Positions 40,974-51,508 of a stretch of 64,000 nt of DNA are shown here, piece by piece. The DNA comes from Antedon mediterranea (taxonomy: Eukaryota > Echinodermata > Crinoidea > Comatulida > Antedonidae). The first letter of the stretch is position 1, and each line of letters begins with the position of its first letter. Made by a program: the position numbers and the translations under genes. The notes below the pieces were generated by a model. It had not been told where the DNA came from and did not search any database. It saw only the letters and a program-made list of their open reading frames with translations. The stretch is taken from positions 15,746,501 to 15,810,500 of the forward strand of contig NC_092672.1 in assembly GCF_964355755.1 (NCBI RefSeq), written 5' to 3'.

Positions 40974-43298
40974 TTGGATGAAGCGAGAGCTAAGGCTAGG
41001 GCGGAGAAAGCTGCACTTGAAGCTGAAATACAAGGCTTGGTGGAGCAAAAATCTTTAGAACAAGAGCAATTCAAATTGAGACGAATAAAACAGGCGCGCC
41101 AGATGGAACTTGAAACCCAGCGTTTTCAGGCCGAGATGAAATTGGCGCTAGAAGATCATCACGCAATGATTGAGATGGGAAGACAAGAGTTGGAGCTCGA
41201 TCATCGCCGTCGAGAGATGGAATTAAGTGCTAAAATGGCAAAAGCTGATGCAGTCCAGAAGGTCTACACCGAAGTTATTGAGACTGAAACTCAACCACGT
41301 TATCATTCTACACCGGAAGATTTAGTCCTACCAACTATACACCTACCTTCATTTGATGGCCGACATCTCGATGCGTCAAGGTTTGAACGCAACCCATCTA
41401 AACCCACTGAACCGATACTCCAAACACCTAAAGCAGACGATCCTTCAGTTAGAAAAAAGTCTGATTCACCAGCACTAAATACATTGCACCAACCGGAAGA
41501 ATTGTCGAATACCATATGCCAGATGTTAGCCGATTCTCGATTACACCAGCAATCTCTTGTGGAGGCTTTACATCTAACGAAAAATGAGCTACCGATGTTT
41601 GATGGTGACCCGCTGCATTACTGGTCCTTTATTAGAGCATTTGACAATGCTATAGACAGAAAATCAACGGACGATGGAGCAAAGCTTATATCCCTGTTGC
41701 AGTTTTGTACCGGAAAGGCCAAAACCTTACTACAGTGCTGTCTAATGAAGGAACCAGCTGAAGGTTATCGTCTGGCAAAAAAATTGTTAAAGGAAAGATT
41801 TGGCAATAACGACAACATAGCACAAGCCTGGATCGACAAAATAACAAAAAGAAAGAACGTTAGAGACGAACTTGACCTACAAGATTTCGCGGATGACATA
41901 AGATGTTGTCAGGAAACGTTAGAATCAATGGGATATTTAAGTGAGCTTGAAAACCGTAGAAGTCTTTGTAAGATAGCTGAGAAGTTACCAAATTATTTAA
42001 AAACACGTTGGCTAAAGAAAAATTATGATATTAAAACTAAGATGAAACAAGCTCCAAATTTAGATGACATGGTAAAATTTATCACTGCTGCTGCTGAGGA
42101 AGCAAATGATCCGATCTTTGGCAAGTTGGTTCGCAAGGATCGACGTGATAAACAGAAGCAGAATACAAGCTATAGTGCGCAGTCCATACATATTCCTTCA
42201 TCAAAAAAGCCTGAGGTACCACCTGTAAACCCACCTAAAGAAGATGAACACTGTGTATACTGTGGACATAATCACTATGTTACGTTCTGCAAATCATTCA
42301 AAGCTCTGCGGGTTAAAGACAGGCTAGCATTTGTTCAGTCGAAGCGGTTATGCGTTAATTGTTTTAAACCTGGGCACATAGGAAAGGAGTGTTTGCGTCA
42401 AATTACTTGCGACATAGATGACTGTGGTAAGAAACACAGCAAATATTTGCATATTCCACGTTACGTAACCAATTCTCCACCTAATCCACCTAACTCTTCA
42501 CCTCATCCACCTATCCCTACAGTGACTACAGCACCAACTACCACCGCCACTCCTCTGATGCAAGCGGCATTAGTTCAAGGAAACAGCAAGTTTATTCAAG
42601 CAAATCGTGAAAGGGTGGCGTTGCCGATTGTTGCCGTCCGTGTACGTGGCAAAGATCCGAATTCATATGTTGACACTTATGCTTTAATAGATACAGGCGG
42701 AACATCTAGTTACTGTACTGAGGAATTAGCTGACAGACTACAAGTGATAAGGCAGAAGTGTACGGCGGAGCTTACTACAATTGAACAGAAAAATATTTTG
42801 ATAAATACGGAGCTGATAAGCCTTAACCTGTCCAATTTAGAAAACACATACACTGCACGTATGCCACAAATAATAGTGAGACCCTCTCTCAACCTAGGCC
42901 TAGATAATCTAGCATGCCATGAAGACTTGATAAAGTGGCCTCATCTTGCCGATATACAGTTACCACCAATTCTGGACGTAGCAGAAGTTCAGCTTCTCAT
43001 TGGCCAAGATATGCCAGAACTATTGTGTCCACAAGAAGTGCGTAAAGGCAAGCCTGGCAAACCGTATGGAGTATGGACAGCTCTGGGCTGGGCAATAAAT
43101 GGCCCAATCAATAAAGATGTTAATCAGCCTCGATCAAGTCACCATGTGCAACTTAAAGCAACCTATGAACAGTCTGGTAGCTGTTGGAAGCTGAATACAA
43201 GTAATCCCAGCGCCGAAACTACCTTATCCATCAATGATCACAGGGTATTGCACATATGGGAAGACTCCATTAGTCTAAAGATGGCCACTATTCCATGA
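40974..43298 (+). CDS. BEL gag-protease polyprotein segment (774 codons)
   Basis: Residues 1-95 form a charged coiled-coil-like stretch. A capsid-like region follows (FDGDPLHYWSFIRAF, about 205-220). Zinc knuckles begin at CVYCGHNH (about 427) and CVNCFKPGHIGKEC (about 460), with a third Cys/His cluster CDIDDCGKKH. A proline-rich linker precedes the retropepsin active site LIDTGGTSS (Asp about 573). The end GVWTALGWAINGP is the typical BEL protease-to-RT transition. Downstream, the reading frame runs into rearranged sequence and stops at 43298. The first ATG is not necessarily the original start because of the break from the preceding gag fragment. Confidence 0.9.
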   Translation: MDEARAKARAEKAALEAEIQGLVEQKSLEQEQFKLRRIKQARQMELETQRFQAEMKLALEDHHAMIEMGRQELELDHRRREMELSAKMAKADAVQKVYTEVIETETQPRYHSTPEDLVLPTIHLPSFDGRHLDASRFERNPSKPTEPILQTPKADDPSVRKKSDSPALNTLHQPEELSNTICQMLADSRLHQQSLVEALHLTKNELPMFDGDPLHYWSFIRAFDNAIDRKSTDDGAKLISLLQFCTGKAKTLLQCCLMKEPAEGYRLAKKLLKERFGNNDNIAQAWIDKITKRKNVRDELDLQDFADDIRCCQETLESMGYLSELENRRSLCKIAEKLPNYLKTRWLKKNYDIKTKMKQAPNLDDMVKFITAAAEEANDPIFGKLVRKDRRDKQKQNTSYSAQSIHIPSSKKPEVPPVNPPKEDEHCVYCGHNHYVTFCKSFKALRVKDRLAFVQSKRLCVNCFKPGHIGKECLRQITCDIDDCGKKHSKYLHIPRYVTNSPPNPPNSSPHPPIPTVTTAPTTTATPLMQAALVQGNSKFIQANRERVALPIVAVRVRGKDPNSYVDTYALIDTGGTSSYCTEELADRLQVIRQKCTAELTTIEQKNILINTELISLNLSNLENTYTARMPQIIVRPSLNLGLDNLACHEDLIKWPHLADIQLPPILDVAEVQLLIGQDMPELLCPQEVRKGKPGKPYGVWTALGWAINGPINKDVNQPRSSHHVQLKATYEQSGSCWKLNTSNPSAETTLSINDHRVLHIWEDSISLKMATIP

Positions 43299-43385
43299 AT
43301 ATTCCATTCTAGCACAGACCACCAAACCTACCTGATAATCGTCAGATGGTAGACCGTAGATTGTACCTGTTGGGTAAACGATTGT

Positions 43386-43600
43386 ATGGGTCATCATTTT
43401 TCCACCATAGGAACCGCAGTGCGTCACGATCAGCGGGATTTACAACAACTTGGTGAAACATGCCTTACGGTTTGCCAGCCCAGAGCTGTCCATACTCCAT
43501 ACGGTTTGCCAGGCTTGCCTTTACGCACTTCTTGTGGACACAATAGTTCTGGCATATCTTGGCCAATGAGAAGCTGAACTTCTGCTACTTCCTGTACATA
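43386..43600 (-). other. Inverted patchwork of BEL protease and RT sequence
   Basis: 43386-43466 is the reverse complement of 44079-44156 (RT region, GTTTCACCAAGTTGTTGTAA). 43467-43597 is the reverse complement of about 42975-43095 (end of the protease region, GAAGTTCAGCTTCTCATTGG). The two pieces are joined head to tail in the gap between protease and RT. This cannot arise from simple decay; it implies template switching during reverse transcription or a compound rearrangement. Confidence 0.9.
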
Positions 43601-43795
43601 TCCGTAAAAATTATGAGACATTTAGTCAAGTTGAATTTAAACATCTTGTATAACTTCTATTGTACATAGTTTTAATATTGCTTTTACTTTTATTTTTCTT
43701 GTTTTTTTTTCCAAATCTGGACCTCTTGGGAGACCAGTACTTGTGTATTGAAAGAGCTATTCCAGAATAAAGAAAGATTTGTATTGTATAGTTCT
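43600..43795 (+). mobile_element. Nested LINE 3' tail
   Basis: Non-coding insert ending CCAGAATAAAGAAAGATTTGTATTGTAT. The AATAAAGAAAGATTT end after a T-rich region resembles CR1-type 3' tails. It interrupts the protease-RT junction of the BEL element, beside the inverted patchwork. Exact left boundary and duplication are unclear. Confidence 0.5.
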
Positions 43796-43796
43796 G

Positions 43797-45005
43797 AAGA
43801 AAAAATACGTAACTGAAATTCATAAACTACTTGCTGATCGACACGCAGAACTTGTTCCAGAAGAAGACCTCTGCAGAGCTGACGGTTGTGTATGGTACCT
43901 CCCCATCACCCGGTGTTTAACCCCAAGAAGCCGGACAAATGCCGAATTGTCTTTGATTGTGCTGCTAGGGCAAATGGCACCTCGTTAAATGATCAGGTAC
44001 ACCAAGGACCAGATTTGACCAATAAACTAATCGGCGTCCTCCTTCGTTTCCGACTGTTGCGTTTACAGCCGATATCCAAGGCATGTTTCACCAAGTTGTT
44101 GTAAATCCCGCTGATCGTGACGCACTGCGGTTCCTATGGTGGAAAAATGATGACCCATACAACGTGCCTTTAGAGTATAGAATGACTGTTCATTTATTTG
44201 GAGGAGTTTGGAGCCCAAGTTGCGCCAATTATGCTGTTCATCGGACTGTCGAGGATAACGCAAGTGAATACAGCAATGCTGCAAGGCAGACAATTAAACG
44301 TAACTTTTACGTAGACGATTGCTTAAAGTCTGTAGCGTCTGTTGACGAAGCCATATATCTCATGAAGTTAAAAGACTATTGCAGTGTGGAGGGTTTCACC
44401 TCAACAAGTGGATGTCGAATAGCCGGGAGGTTATCTATTCTCTACCTCAAGATGAGTGGGCCACAGGATTAAAGAACATTAGTTTCGACAGCTTACCATG
44501 TGAGCGAGTCCTTGGAATGCTTTGGAATATTGAGCAAGACAAGTTCCAATACGATATTCAAGTTGCTGTTAAACCTATGACACGTCGCGGAGTGCTAAGT
44601 ATACTCAACTCTGTGTACGATCCACTTGGTTATGCAGGACCCTATGTACTGCGAGGAAAGATGATATTTCAGCAACTATGCCACTGCAAATACGACTGGG
44701 ATGATCCCATACCAACTGAGAGTGCTGATCAGTGGAATCGATGGCTCATTGACCTTCCTACTATAATGGATCTGAAAGTACCACGTTATTTTAAGCCCAT
44801 TGGGCTTCGCATCAAATCCAGCCAACTACATCATTTTGTCGACGCATCCGAAGCTGGATACGGGGCAGTAACGTATCTTAGAATGATAGATTCCTACGAT
44901 AAAAGCCATTGTAGTATTTTGATGTCCAAATCGAGACTTGCACCTTTGAATACCACAACCATCCCAAGGTTGGAGTTACCGCAGCCGTCGAAGCAATCAA
45001 GTTAG
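43797..45005 (+). pseudogene. BEL reverse transcriptase and start of RNase H, several frames
   Basis: Frames 43779-43988, 43886-44104, 44083-44472 and 44379-45005 together cover [59 protein letters not shown], the catalytic NFYVDDCLKS (44300-44325), the connection SILNSVYDPLGYAGPY, and RNase H start HHFVDASEAGYGAV. At least four frame changes separate these. All core motifs are present, so the element was once functional. Confidence 0.9.
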
Positions 45006-45010
45006 ACAAG

Positions 45011-46822
45011 TTGTTGCTGCGTGAGCTAGAAATTCCGCTGTTGGAATCCACCTTTTGGTCGGACAGCATGATCGTTTTATGGTATATTCAAAATGATGAG
45101 CGTCGCTTCCAGACTTACGTAGCAAACCGTCTTTCGGTAATCCAGGAACATAGTTTTCCGCACCAATGGCGATACATTGACACAAAGAGTAACCCTGGAG
45201 ATGATGCATCCCGAGGTTTGACTGCAAGCAAGCTGGTTAATAACCGCAGATGGGTTAGCGGACCATCATTCCTGTGGAAAAATGAAGAAAGATGGCCAAC
45301 TCAACTTAAATGCGCAGAACTCAAAGCAAGGGCGGAAATTAAAAAATCGTCAAAAATCTACACAGTTGTGACAAATAATAACGCTGCTGTCGACCAACTC
45401 TTAAAACGATACTCTTCCTGGTACCGGCTAAAGCGAGCTGTGGCATGGATTATGCGCTTCAAAACCTTTATGTTGAAACCTGCATGCCTAATTACTGGGA
45501 AACTAACGGTAAACGAGCTTAAGAAAGCAGAAGAATCCATCATCCGGTATATTCAAACAAATAGCCTGAAGCCTGAGCAGATTAATTCGCTTAAAAGGTT
45601 GAATCCTATCCTGACAGAAGACGGTCTGTGGCGTGTGGGAGGTAGATTAGAAAAGGCAAATGTATCATACCAAACCAAGCATCAAGTGTTGCTACCAGCA
45701 AATCACCATGTTACTAAGTTAATTGTCGAACATCACCACTTGAGAACGGGTCATGCTGGAGCTGAACACACTTTGGCTGAAACCAGACTAAAGTATTGGA
45801 TTGTTCGAGGTCGCCCCACCGTGAAAGGTATCTTGTCCAAATTTATAACATGCAGGAAGTTGAGAGCAAGAACAGAAACACAAATGATGGGAAATCTTCC
45901 TGAAGCCCGGGTTAAATCAAATGAAACGCCGTTCAATAGAGTAGGTATCGACTACTTTGGACTGTTTATAATAAAAAGAGCCCGTAGCGAATTGAAAAGA
46001 TACGGATGTATCTTCACTTGCCTCGCCACTCGAGCCATTCACTTAGAGGTTTCACACACTTTGGACACCGACTCGTTCATTAATGCCTTACAACGCTTTA
46101 TTGCACGTCGGGGCGAGCCAGCCGAAATTCGCTCAGATAACGGCAGGAACTTAGTAGGTGCTCAACTGCAATTAAAGCAAGCACTTAAAGGATGGAACCA
46201 ACATAAGATAGGTGACTTCTTGCAACAAAAGGAAATCGAGTGGATATTTAATACTCCTACTGCGTCACATATGGGTGGAGCCTGGGAGAGGCAAATTCGT
46301 ACGGTGCGTTCCGTGCTGCGTGGCGTATTGGGTCAGCAGAAACTGGATGATGAAGGATTATCAACACTGATGTGCATAGTAGAAAGCATAGTGAACAGTC
46401 GTCCCATAACTAAACTTTCCAGTGATCCAGATGATCCCTCGCCCCTTACACCTAACCACCTATTGCTTATGCATGCTGGACCATCATTACCTCCTGGCAT
46501 GTTCGTTAACCAAGACTTGTATAAGCGTTGTTGGCGTCAAATTCAGTATATGGCGGACATCTTTTGGAAACGATGGTTAAGTGAATATCTTCCTGCCCTA
46601 CAACAGCGCCAGAAATGGTTAAAACCAAGAAGAAATCTACGGCAAGGGGACCTGGTTCTAATGAAAGCAGAGAACACACCTCGTTACCAATGGCCTTTAG
46701 GATTGATCACCAAGATTTACCCCGGCACCGACGGACGGGTTCGTTCTGTTGAAGTTAAAACCCAAACGGGTGTATATGATAGGCCAATTGTTAAAATTTG
46801 CTTACTAGAAGGATGTATGTAA
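45011..46822 (+). CDS. BEL RNase H remainder, integrase and C-terminal domain (603 codons)
   Basis: The frame is open to the natural end at 46822. It contains the RNase H C-terminal part (WSDSMIVLWYI, YIDTKSNPGDDASRG), an integrase zinc region (H...HH with a C-type partner TCRKLRA, one expected Cys replaced), and the DDE core D314 (GIDYFG), D376 (SDNGRN), E426 (GGAWERQ). A final domain follows with QWPLGLITKIYPGTDGRVRS, characteristic of BEL/Pao. The RNase H was cut from the preceding frame by a single-base loss near 44982. The frame's first codon is therefore not a true start. Confidence 0.92.
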   Translation: MLLRELEIPLLESTFWSDSMIVLWYIQNDERRFQTYVANRLSVIQEHSFPHQWRYIDTKSNPGDDASRGLTASKLVNNRRWVSGPSFLWKNEERWPTQLKCAELKARAEIKKSSKIYTVVTNNNAAVDQLLKRYSSWYRLKRAVAWIMRFKTFMLKPACLITGKLTVNELKKAEESIIRYIQTNSLKPEQINSLKRLNPILTEDGLWRVGGRLEKANVSYQTKHQVLLPANHHVTKLIVEHHHLRTGHAGAEHTLAETRLKYWIVRGRPTVKGILSKFITCRKLRARTETQMMGNLPEARVKSNETPFNRVGIDYFGLFIIKRARSELKRYGCIFTCLATRAIHLEVSHTLDTDSFINALQRFIARRGEPAEIRSDNGRNLVGAQLQLKQALKGWNQHKIGDFLQQKEIEWIFNTPTASHMGGAWERQIRTVRSVLRGVLGQQKLDDEGLSTLMCIVESIVNSRPITKLSSDPDDPSPLTPNHLLLMHAGPSLPPGMFVNQDLYKRCWRQIQYMADIFWKRWLSEYLPALQQRQKWLKPRRNLRQGDLVLMKAENTPRYQWPLGLITKIYPGTDGRVRSVEVKTQTGVYDRPIVKICLLEGCM

Positions 46823-46985
46823 TTAAATGTAGTTAGATTCAGAAAATCAGACAATTAATGATACACCATAATATTGATAAATTCTTAATTTTGCAAATCC
46901 GTGCTAAAAACATGGCACTGGGTTACTTATTATTTATTACTTGATATGAAAAATACATTATGTATACAATGTATTGGGGCCGGGG

Positions 46986-47390
46986 TGTTAGTGACGCAAC
47001 GCTTTATTTCTGCTATGTTAAACTGCACCTGACATAATATGTAAATTTCCCGTTCTTTTGTTTCTATTATTCCCTTTTACTGTGCTGCGCTTGTCGTTGT
47101 CGTTCTTTTCATTTCGTGCACGGTAATCCTATGCATACCTTTGTATTACACCAGACAGGCCAGTGATGTAAGTTTGTTATTTGCTTCCTTTCATTACTCT
47201 CTTTAGCTTAGTTTAGGCTTAATACCATTTCTACATTTTGCTAATTTAACCTGGATACATTGTAGTTCTTTATTGTATTATTTTGTTACATTTTCAGTTT
47301 GAACCACAATAAATCAATTGTGAAGTGCAAAACCTGATTGGAAGTTTTTTTGTTGTATACTGATTAACGTACGACGCTACGAGCGTTACA
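46986..47390 (+). repeat. BEL 3' LTR, 405 bp
   Basis: Matches the 5' LTR at about 98% apart from a 24-bp extra segment. Ends GAGCGTTACA, followed by the target duplication GATGT. Confidence 0.95.
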
Positions 47391-47462
47391 GATGTGTACT
47401 TACGATTAAACAAAACGTAGATCCACGGCTTCCGTAAAATATCACAGTATCGTAAGTACCGC

Positions 47463-48650
47463 TTCCACAAAATATATTTTATTTTTATTTTATTTTATTT
47501 CTTCAAAACGAACAGCAACGAAAGTTGCCACTTAAAGGTATGAAACATAAAACAGATACAATAAATACTCTATATATGAAGCAAACTTAAATGAATAAGT
47601 CAATAGTAAAAAAAAGCCTATTGAGCATGATTATTTAAAAAAAGAATACAATGAGTCTTGAATGAAGAAAAAATCAACATTTGCATTAGACTCACTTAAG
47701 TGGTTATACAAGGAAGGCAAGCGTGTCTGAAACCCCCTTTTCGAGACATTTACTCTATTAAACGGAACATAGAAAGTGGACTTGACTCTGGTTTTACGAG
47801 AAGGAGAATGTAAACTAAAAAGAGAACAACAGTCGCATCTAAACAGACAATTGACACTCTTATAAAGGAACATTAAATCAGACATACTTCTTCTAGACTT
47901 GAGAGGCTCACGACAATTATCAACATCAAAACGTTTGCAAAGAAACCTAACAAACTTATTTTGAACACGTTGAAGCCTGTGGCATGAATATCAGAAATTG
48001 AATTAAAAATAACAGAGGATAATTCTAAATTAGGTCTAACAAGCATTTTGAAGAAATTAACAAGGGGTAGCCAATTCCCCTACAGTGTCTCCAAATGAAG
48101 CCAACCATTCTATACTATTACTAACAATGTGGTCAATATGCTTGGAAAATAAATGTTTAGAATCAAAGAATATTCCCAGATCCTTATGGTATTGGACTTT
48201 GTCCAAGTTCTGATTATTAATTTGATAAATAAACAAAATGGGTTTTGATTTAAGAGTAATAGTAATTGACTTACATTTGGAGGCATTGAGTTTCATACCC
48301 CAAGATTAGACCACTGCACTAGACCATCCAAATCCTCCTGTAGTAATACTGCATCGTCATTAGAAGAAATAATACGATATAATTTAATATCATCCGCAAA
48401 TAAAAGAAACTTGGAAAATTTAGGAATTATGGTAAAATCGTTGATAAAAATGTTAAATAATAAAGGACCCAACACTGAGCCCTGCGGAACACCAGAAAGA
48501 ATAGGTAACCAATTTGACAATTGACCCTCAACAAGAACTCTCTGCTGCCTTCCACTCACGTAAGATGATAGTAGCTGGTGTAGTTTGCCAATGATACCAA
48601 ATCTGTTCAACAGTACAGTTGATCCTAAAACAGCCACCAATCTATGGCAA
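47463..48650 (-). mobile_element. CR1/Jockey-type LINE, 5'-truncated
   Basis: The minus strand carries RT pieces in three frames. 48293-48640 has GVPQGSVLGPLLFNIFIND and the catalytic FADD. 48057-48296 has MKLNASKCKSITI and YHKDLGIFFD. 47631-47885 is the C-terminal tail. The element ends on the minus strand in AATAAAATAAAATAAAAATA (plus-strand 47465-47490). 5' truncation at about 48650 removes the endonuclease domain. CAAAATA near 47452 and 48654 may be its target duplication. Flanks on both sides share a CCGCT.CCACAAAATAT-like repeat that it probably interrupted. Confidence 0.85.
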
Positions 48651-49540
48651 AATACAGTAGATCAAACCCACTGCTACCAAAAAATATCACAACAGTACTG
48701 TAGATAAATCCACAGTTAAGTCGAACAGTAGATCGAAATAACCGCTGCCACCAAATTATGTCACAAACTCCCTTTACGGTTCCTGATTATTCTTATTAAT
48801 TTTAAATGGTTTCTTAAATCAAAACATCTTATTCTAGAATGTTCATGTAGATACTTAGATGTTACTGTATATGTTAAGGAATGGTAATTTATTAAATAGT
48901 GAAAAATACAAATCTCTCAAATAACATTAACCTCGAAGTCTCCAATTTATTAAATAGAATATCATTAAAAGCATTGTTAAATGAAGGACAATAATTAAAA
49001 CGTTTGCGTTAAAAAGTTGAGCAGCGTATTTTTGTAAGAAATATTTCTTATGTTCACACTACCATTTAACCAGTTTAAAAATGTTTTCCTTTTCTGTTGC
49101 AAAAAAAATGAGGGTAATTCACACGGTTATTAACCAGTCATTTCTTTTATATACTATGATAAATCTATCATTGTAAAGTTGAAAAAACTGTTGGTAATGA
49201 TCTATGGTATCAAATTAATTAATAATAGAACATTAAAAGTCTGTGTGATTTACTTTGAGTAGTCATTGTTCTTTGTGTGTTTTAAACTGCTCTAATCAAA
49301 TTTCCAAAAAATTACATACGATGTCGATAGAAGTCTTTCTATTTCATTTCAACAATTTAATGATTTTTGCTGTTGAAAAGTGAAGGGGACAAGGATCTGC
49401 GCCAGTGTACCTAGCATATTTGGCTAAACTAACATTAAAGATGCATTCAGTTTGATACCCCTACAACATTCACACACACAGTACCACCTCACAGGTTTCT
49501 CATAGGATTATATTAACTATATTACGACAAAGTACTACAA
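48651..49540. other. Gene-free stretch
   Basis: 48651-48770 holds degenerate copies of a CAGTAGAT..A..CCGCTGCCACCAAA motif, continuing from 47395-47462. The rest is AT-rich. GAGCAGCGTATTTTTGTAAGAAATATTTCTT at 49020-49050 recurs at 60747-60775. Confidence 0.45.
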
Positions 49541-49544
49541 GGTT

Positions 49545-49740
49545 GTGGGTCATCATGTAATATTTTTCATCATAACATCATTCTCAGATGCAATAAAATG
49601 GATCCTAACAGATAAGCTTGAATTCAAACAAGTAGTTAAAATACTTGACGACTTCCTACTTATTGGGAAAAATCGAAATGAATGCCAGAGGTCACTAAAC
49701 TCTTTTCTCCTATTGCTGAACTTTATAAATGGTTAAGTTT
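49545..49740 (+). pseudogene. DIRS-like reverse transcriptase fragment
   Basis: The short plus frame contains FSDAIKWILTDKLEF, then the catalytic ILDDFLLIG, then ECQRSLNSFLLLL. LDDF with this flanking spacing is typical of DIRS-type RTs. Only about 60 codons remain, and a repeat-family boundary follows at 49752. It may belong to the same family as the fragment at 31630. Confidence 0.65.
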
Positions 49741-49751
49741 TGCCATTGCCA

Positions 49752-49870
49752 GGTAGCGTACTGTAGCAGGCCCTACTAGGATACACATTCAGTGGCGTTT
49801 ATATTTACCACCTATGCCTAGGTATAATATTAATATATATTACTGAATGTGTATCCTTAGTAGGCATGTT
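49752..49870. repeat. GTAGCGTACTGTAG repeat with inverted internal motif
   Basis: GTAGCGTACTGTAG..CCTACTAGGATACACATTCAGT is followed by its inverse ACTGAATGTGTATCCTTAGTAGG near 49850. The same start and GGATACACATTCAGTAATATATATT block occur at 54706-54826. Probably a short terminal-inverted-repeat element. Confidence 0.6.
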
Positions 49871-49945
49871 TATACTACGACGATAACTATTATACAGATA
49901 TTGACTGCTTAGGTTAAATATAAGATTTGACATCCCCGAGGGAAT

Positions 49946-50022
49946 GATATTTAGTTCGAGGGAATATATATTTCCCGAAGCGCCAGCTGAGGGAAATATA
50001 TATTCCCCGAGAACTTAATATC
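49946..50022. repeat. Long imperfect hairpin
   Basis: GATATTTAGTTCGAGGGAAT...ATTTCCC and GGGAAATATATATTCCCCGAGAACTTAATATC are inverted, with about 30-bp arms and a 14-base loop containing GCGCCAGC. Non-coding. Confidence 0.75.
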
Positions 50023-50480
50023 ATCATATTCATATCTGTTATATTATATAGCCAAGAACAAGTCTGCTGGGTTGGGTGAAGCTAGGCTAGGCCTCCTATA
50101 GTATTTGTATTGTATTTAAACAAGCCTGCATAGACACCTTACCTTGCGAAGAATAATATACAGATAATTACTAATTAATGATTCCTTGGCAATAAAATAT
50201 TCACTTAGGCCTAGGTCGTTTATATTAACAGAAGAATTTCCATCAATAAGCCTATTAAAAATAATATTATAATCAGGTAGGCCGAATAAACAATTCGTCT
50301 TCTTCTCGATCTTCGAGGAGCCGAATCACCGGATGTTCAGCGCGTACTAGTTACTAGGTTACTACCGTGAGTATTGACCAATCACAAACGGTGTTTCATC
50401 ACATTTAGGGTGGACTTATAACAAATGAGGGCGTTATGTATGCATAGTTTAAATAGTTCAGTTATTAATTTCTTCAAGCA
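50023..50480. other. Gene-free stretch
   Basis: Non-coding; contains CpG-bearing sequence at 50290-50390. Nothing supported. Confidence 0.4.
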
Positions 50481-50565
50481 ACTTCCGTGGCGCAGCGGTT
50501 GAAGCGTTGTCTCTTGTGATGGAGTGACAATTTAATCGTGAGTTCAAGACCCAGTAGATGACTTT
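50481..50565 (+). mobile_element. tRNA-like SINE head
   Basis: CCGTGGCGCAGCGGTTGAAG fits a tRNA A box and GAGTTCAAGACCCAG, about 40 bases later, a B box. The acceptor arms do not pair convincingly, so I read it as a SINE head rather than a tRNA gene. Confidence 0.5.
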
Positions 50566-50880
50566 TGTTTATTTATCGGCAAACGCGAGTATTGCCACAC
50601 GAAAATTACAGTCAATATCATCGTACTCGAGAATTTATAGGATTAATGACAGGGACACGATAATTACGCAAAAATTACTCAGTCAATATCATCGTTCTCG
50701 AGGATATATACGATTTACGATCCTCACAGCGGTAGTCATGTGATGCAGTTTCAACCAATCACGTTCGCATATTTAAATAGGCTATGTAATATAACTGTAT
50801 ATTGTACACGATAATCGTTTTAACGCCACATCGCGTTTACACTACATACGCGCGCGACATTCGCCTTTTGTTTTACAATC

Positions 50881-51204
50881 ATGACGGTCTCAGAAGACGA
50901 CGATTATTTGTTATGCCTTCTGCTATTTAAAAAAAGGTGTCAACTGAAAAAAAGAGATCCAAATTTATGGGTTCACCTCATAAATCAATCAAGAGAGTCC
51001 TTTGGTGAATTCCATACGCTTTTTCCAGAACTTATTTGTTATGAAGACAAATTTTATAGTTATTTCCCAGTATCTCCACAAGGCTTTTATGGAATCCTAG
51101 AACTAATCAAAGTCGATATAGCAAAAGAAATTACCCAATTTAGACCAAGTATTTCTATCGAACAAAGGCTGGCAGTATGCTATGTACAGTATGCTACAGT
51201 CTAG
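50881..51204 (+). pseudogene. PIF/Harbinger transposase N-terminal fragment (107 codons)
   Basis: The frame from ATG 50881 reads LLFKKRCQLKKRDPNLWVHL, INQSRESFGEFHTLFPEL, FYSYFPVSPQGFYGILELI and SISIEQRLAVC. This matches the start of Harbinger-type transposases: basic W.H..N..R...G.F..L...L, then YFRMS...F..LL..I and I....RLA. It degenerates at the L.YLATG motif (here YVQYATV) and stops at 51202. The catalytic DDE core is absent. The fragment shows that an autonomous Harbinger lineage, a candidate mobiliser of the TTA-type MITEs, existed in this genome. Confidence 0.85.
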
Positions 51205-51289
51205 TAATCTATAATTATAATTATAATAACTATTATTCCATTTTTGTCTTTTACAACGACAAAATTTAGCGTTACCTATCAAAAAATTG

Positions 51290-51508
51290 GAGATTTTTTT
51301 TATGACAATCTATATCGGGCTACCAAACAGCATTTTTGCCGTCAGAGGAAGTCCCCAACGAATGTACTTCCGGTAGGCTAATAAATTCTGGCAATTATAT
51401 CAATAAATACAAATTAATTACTATTATCAATTAATAATTAATTAATTGAAAAGTTAGACAAAAAATATGAAGCTGCTGCTATAGGCCTAAATATATTGAA
51501 CAAAACGT
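51290..51508 (+). repeat. Dispersed repeat family X, copy 2
   Basis: Aligns with 32070-32370 from CTATATCGGGCTA to AAATATATTGAACAAAACG, with one 37-bp-type unit instead of three. Ends in the first of two perfect hairpins. Confidence 0.75.

Larger units (their letters stand above)
40197..47395 (+). mobile_element. BEL/Pao LTR retrotransposon with both LTRs and GATGT duplication
   Basis: LTRs at 40202-40582 and 46986-47390 begin TGTTAG and end TTACA, and are flanked by the 5-bp direct repeat GATGT (40197-40201, 47391-47395). The interior has gag, an aspartic protease, RT (YVDD), RNase H, a DDE integrase and the C-terminal domain seen in Pao/BEL integrases, in the order gag-PR-RT-RH-IN. A purine-rich ATTGGGGCCGGGG precedes the right LTR. 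Several frame changes and an internal inverted patchwork (43386-43600) plus a nested LINE tail (about 43600-43795) make it inactive. Confidence 0.95.

Noticed and set aside
40974-43298. Host gene with zinc fingers and aspartic protease
   Set aside because: The LTRs, target duplication and downstream RT-integrase show it is BEL gag-protease, not a domesticated host gene.
43386-43621. Overlapping plus and minus frames (63 codons each) at the BEL gap
   Set aside because: They are translations of the inverted protease and RT fragments, not genes.
50481-50565. Functional tRNA gene
   Set aside because: A- and B-box-like motifs are present but the acceptor and anticodon arms do not pair.
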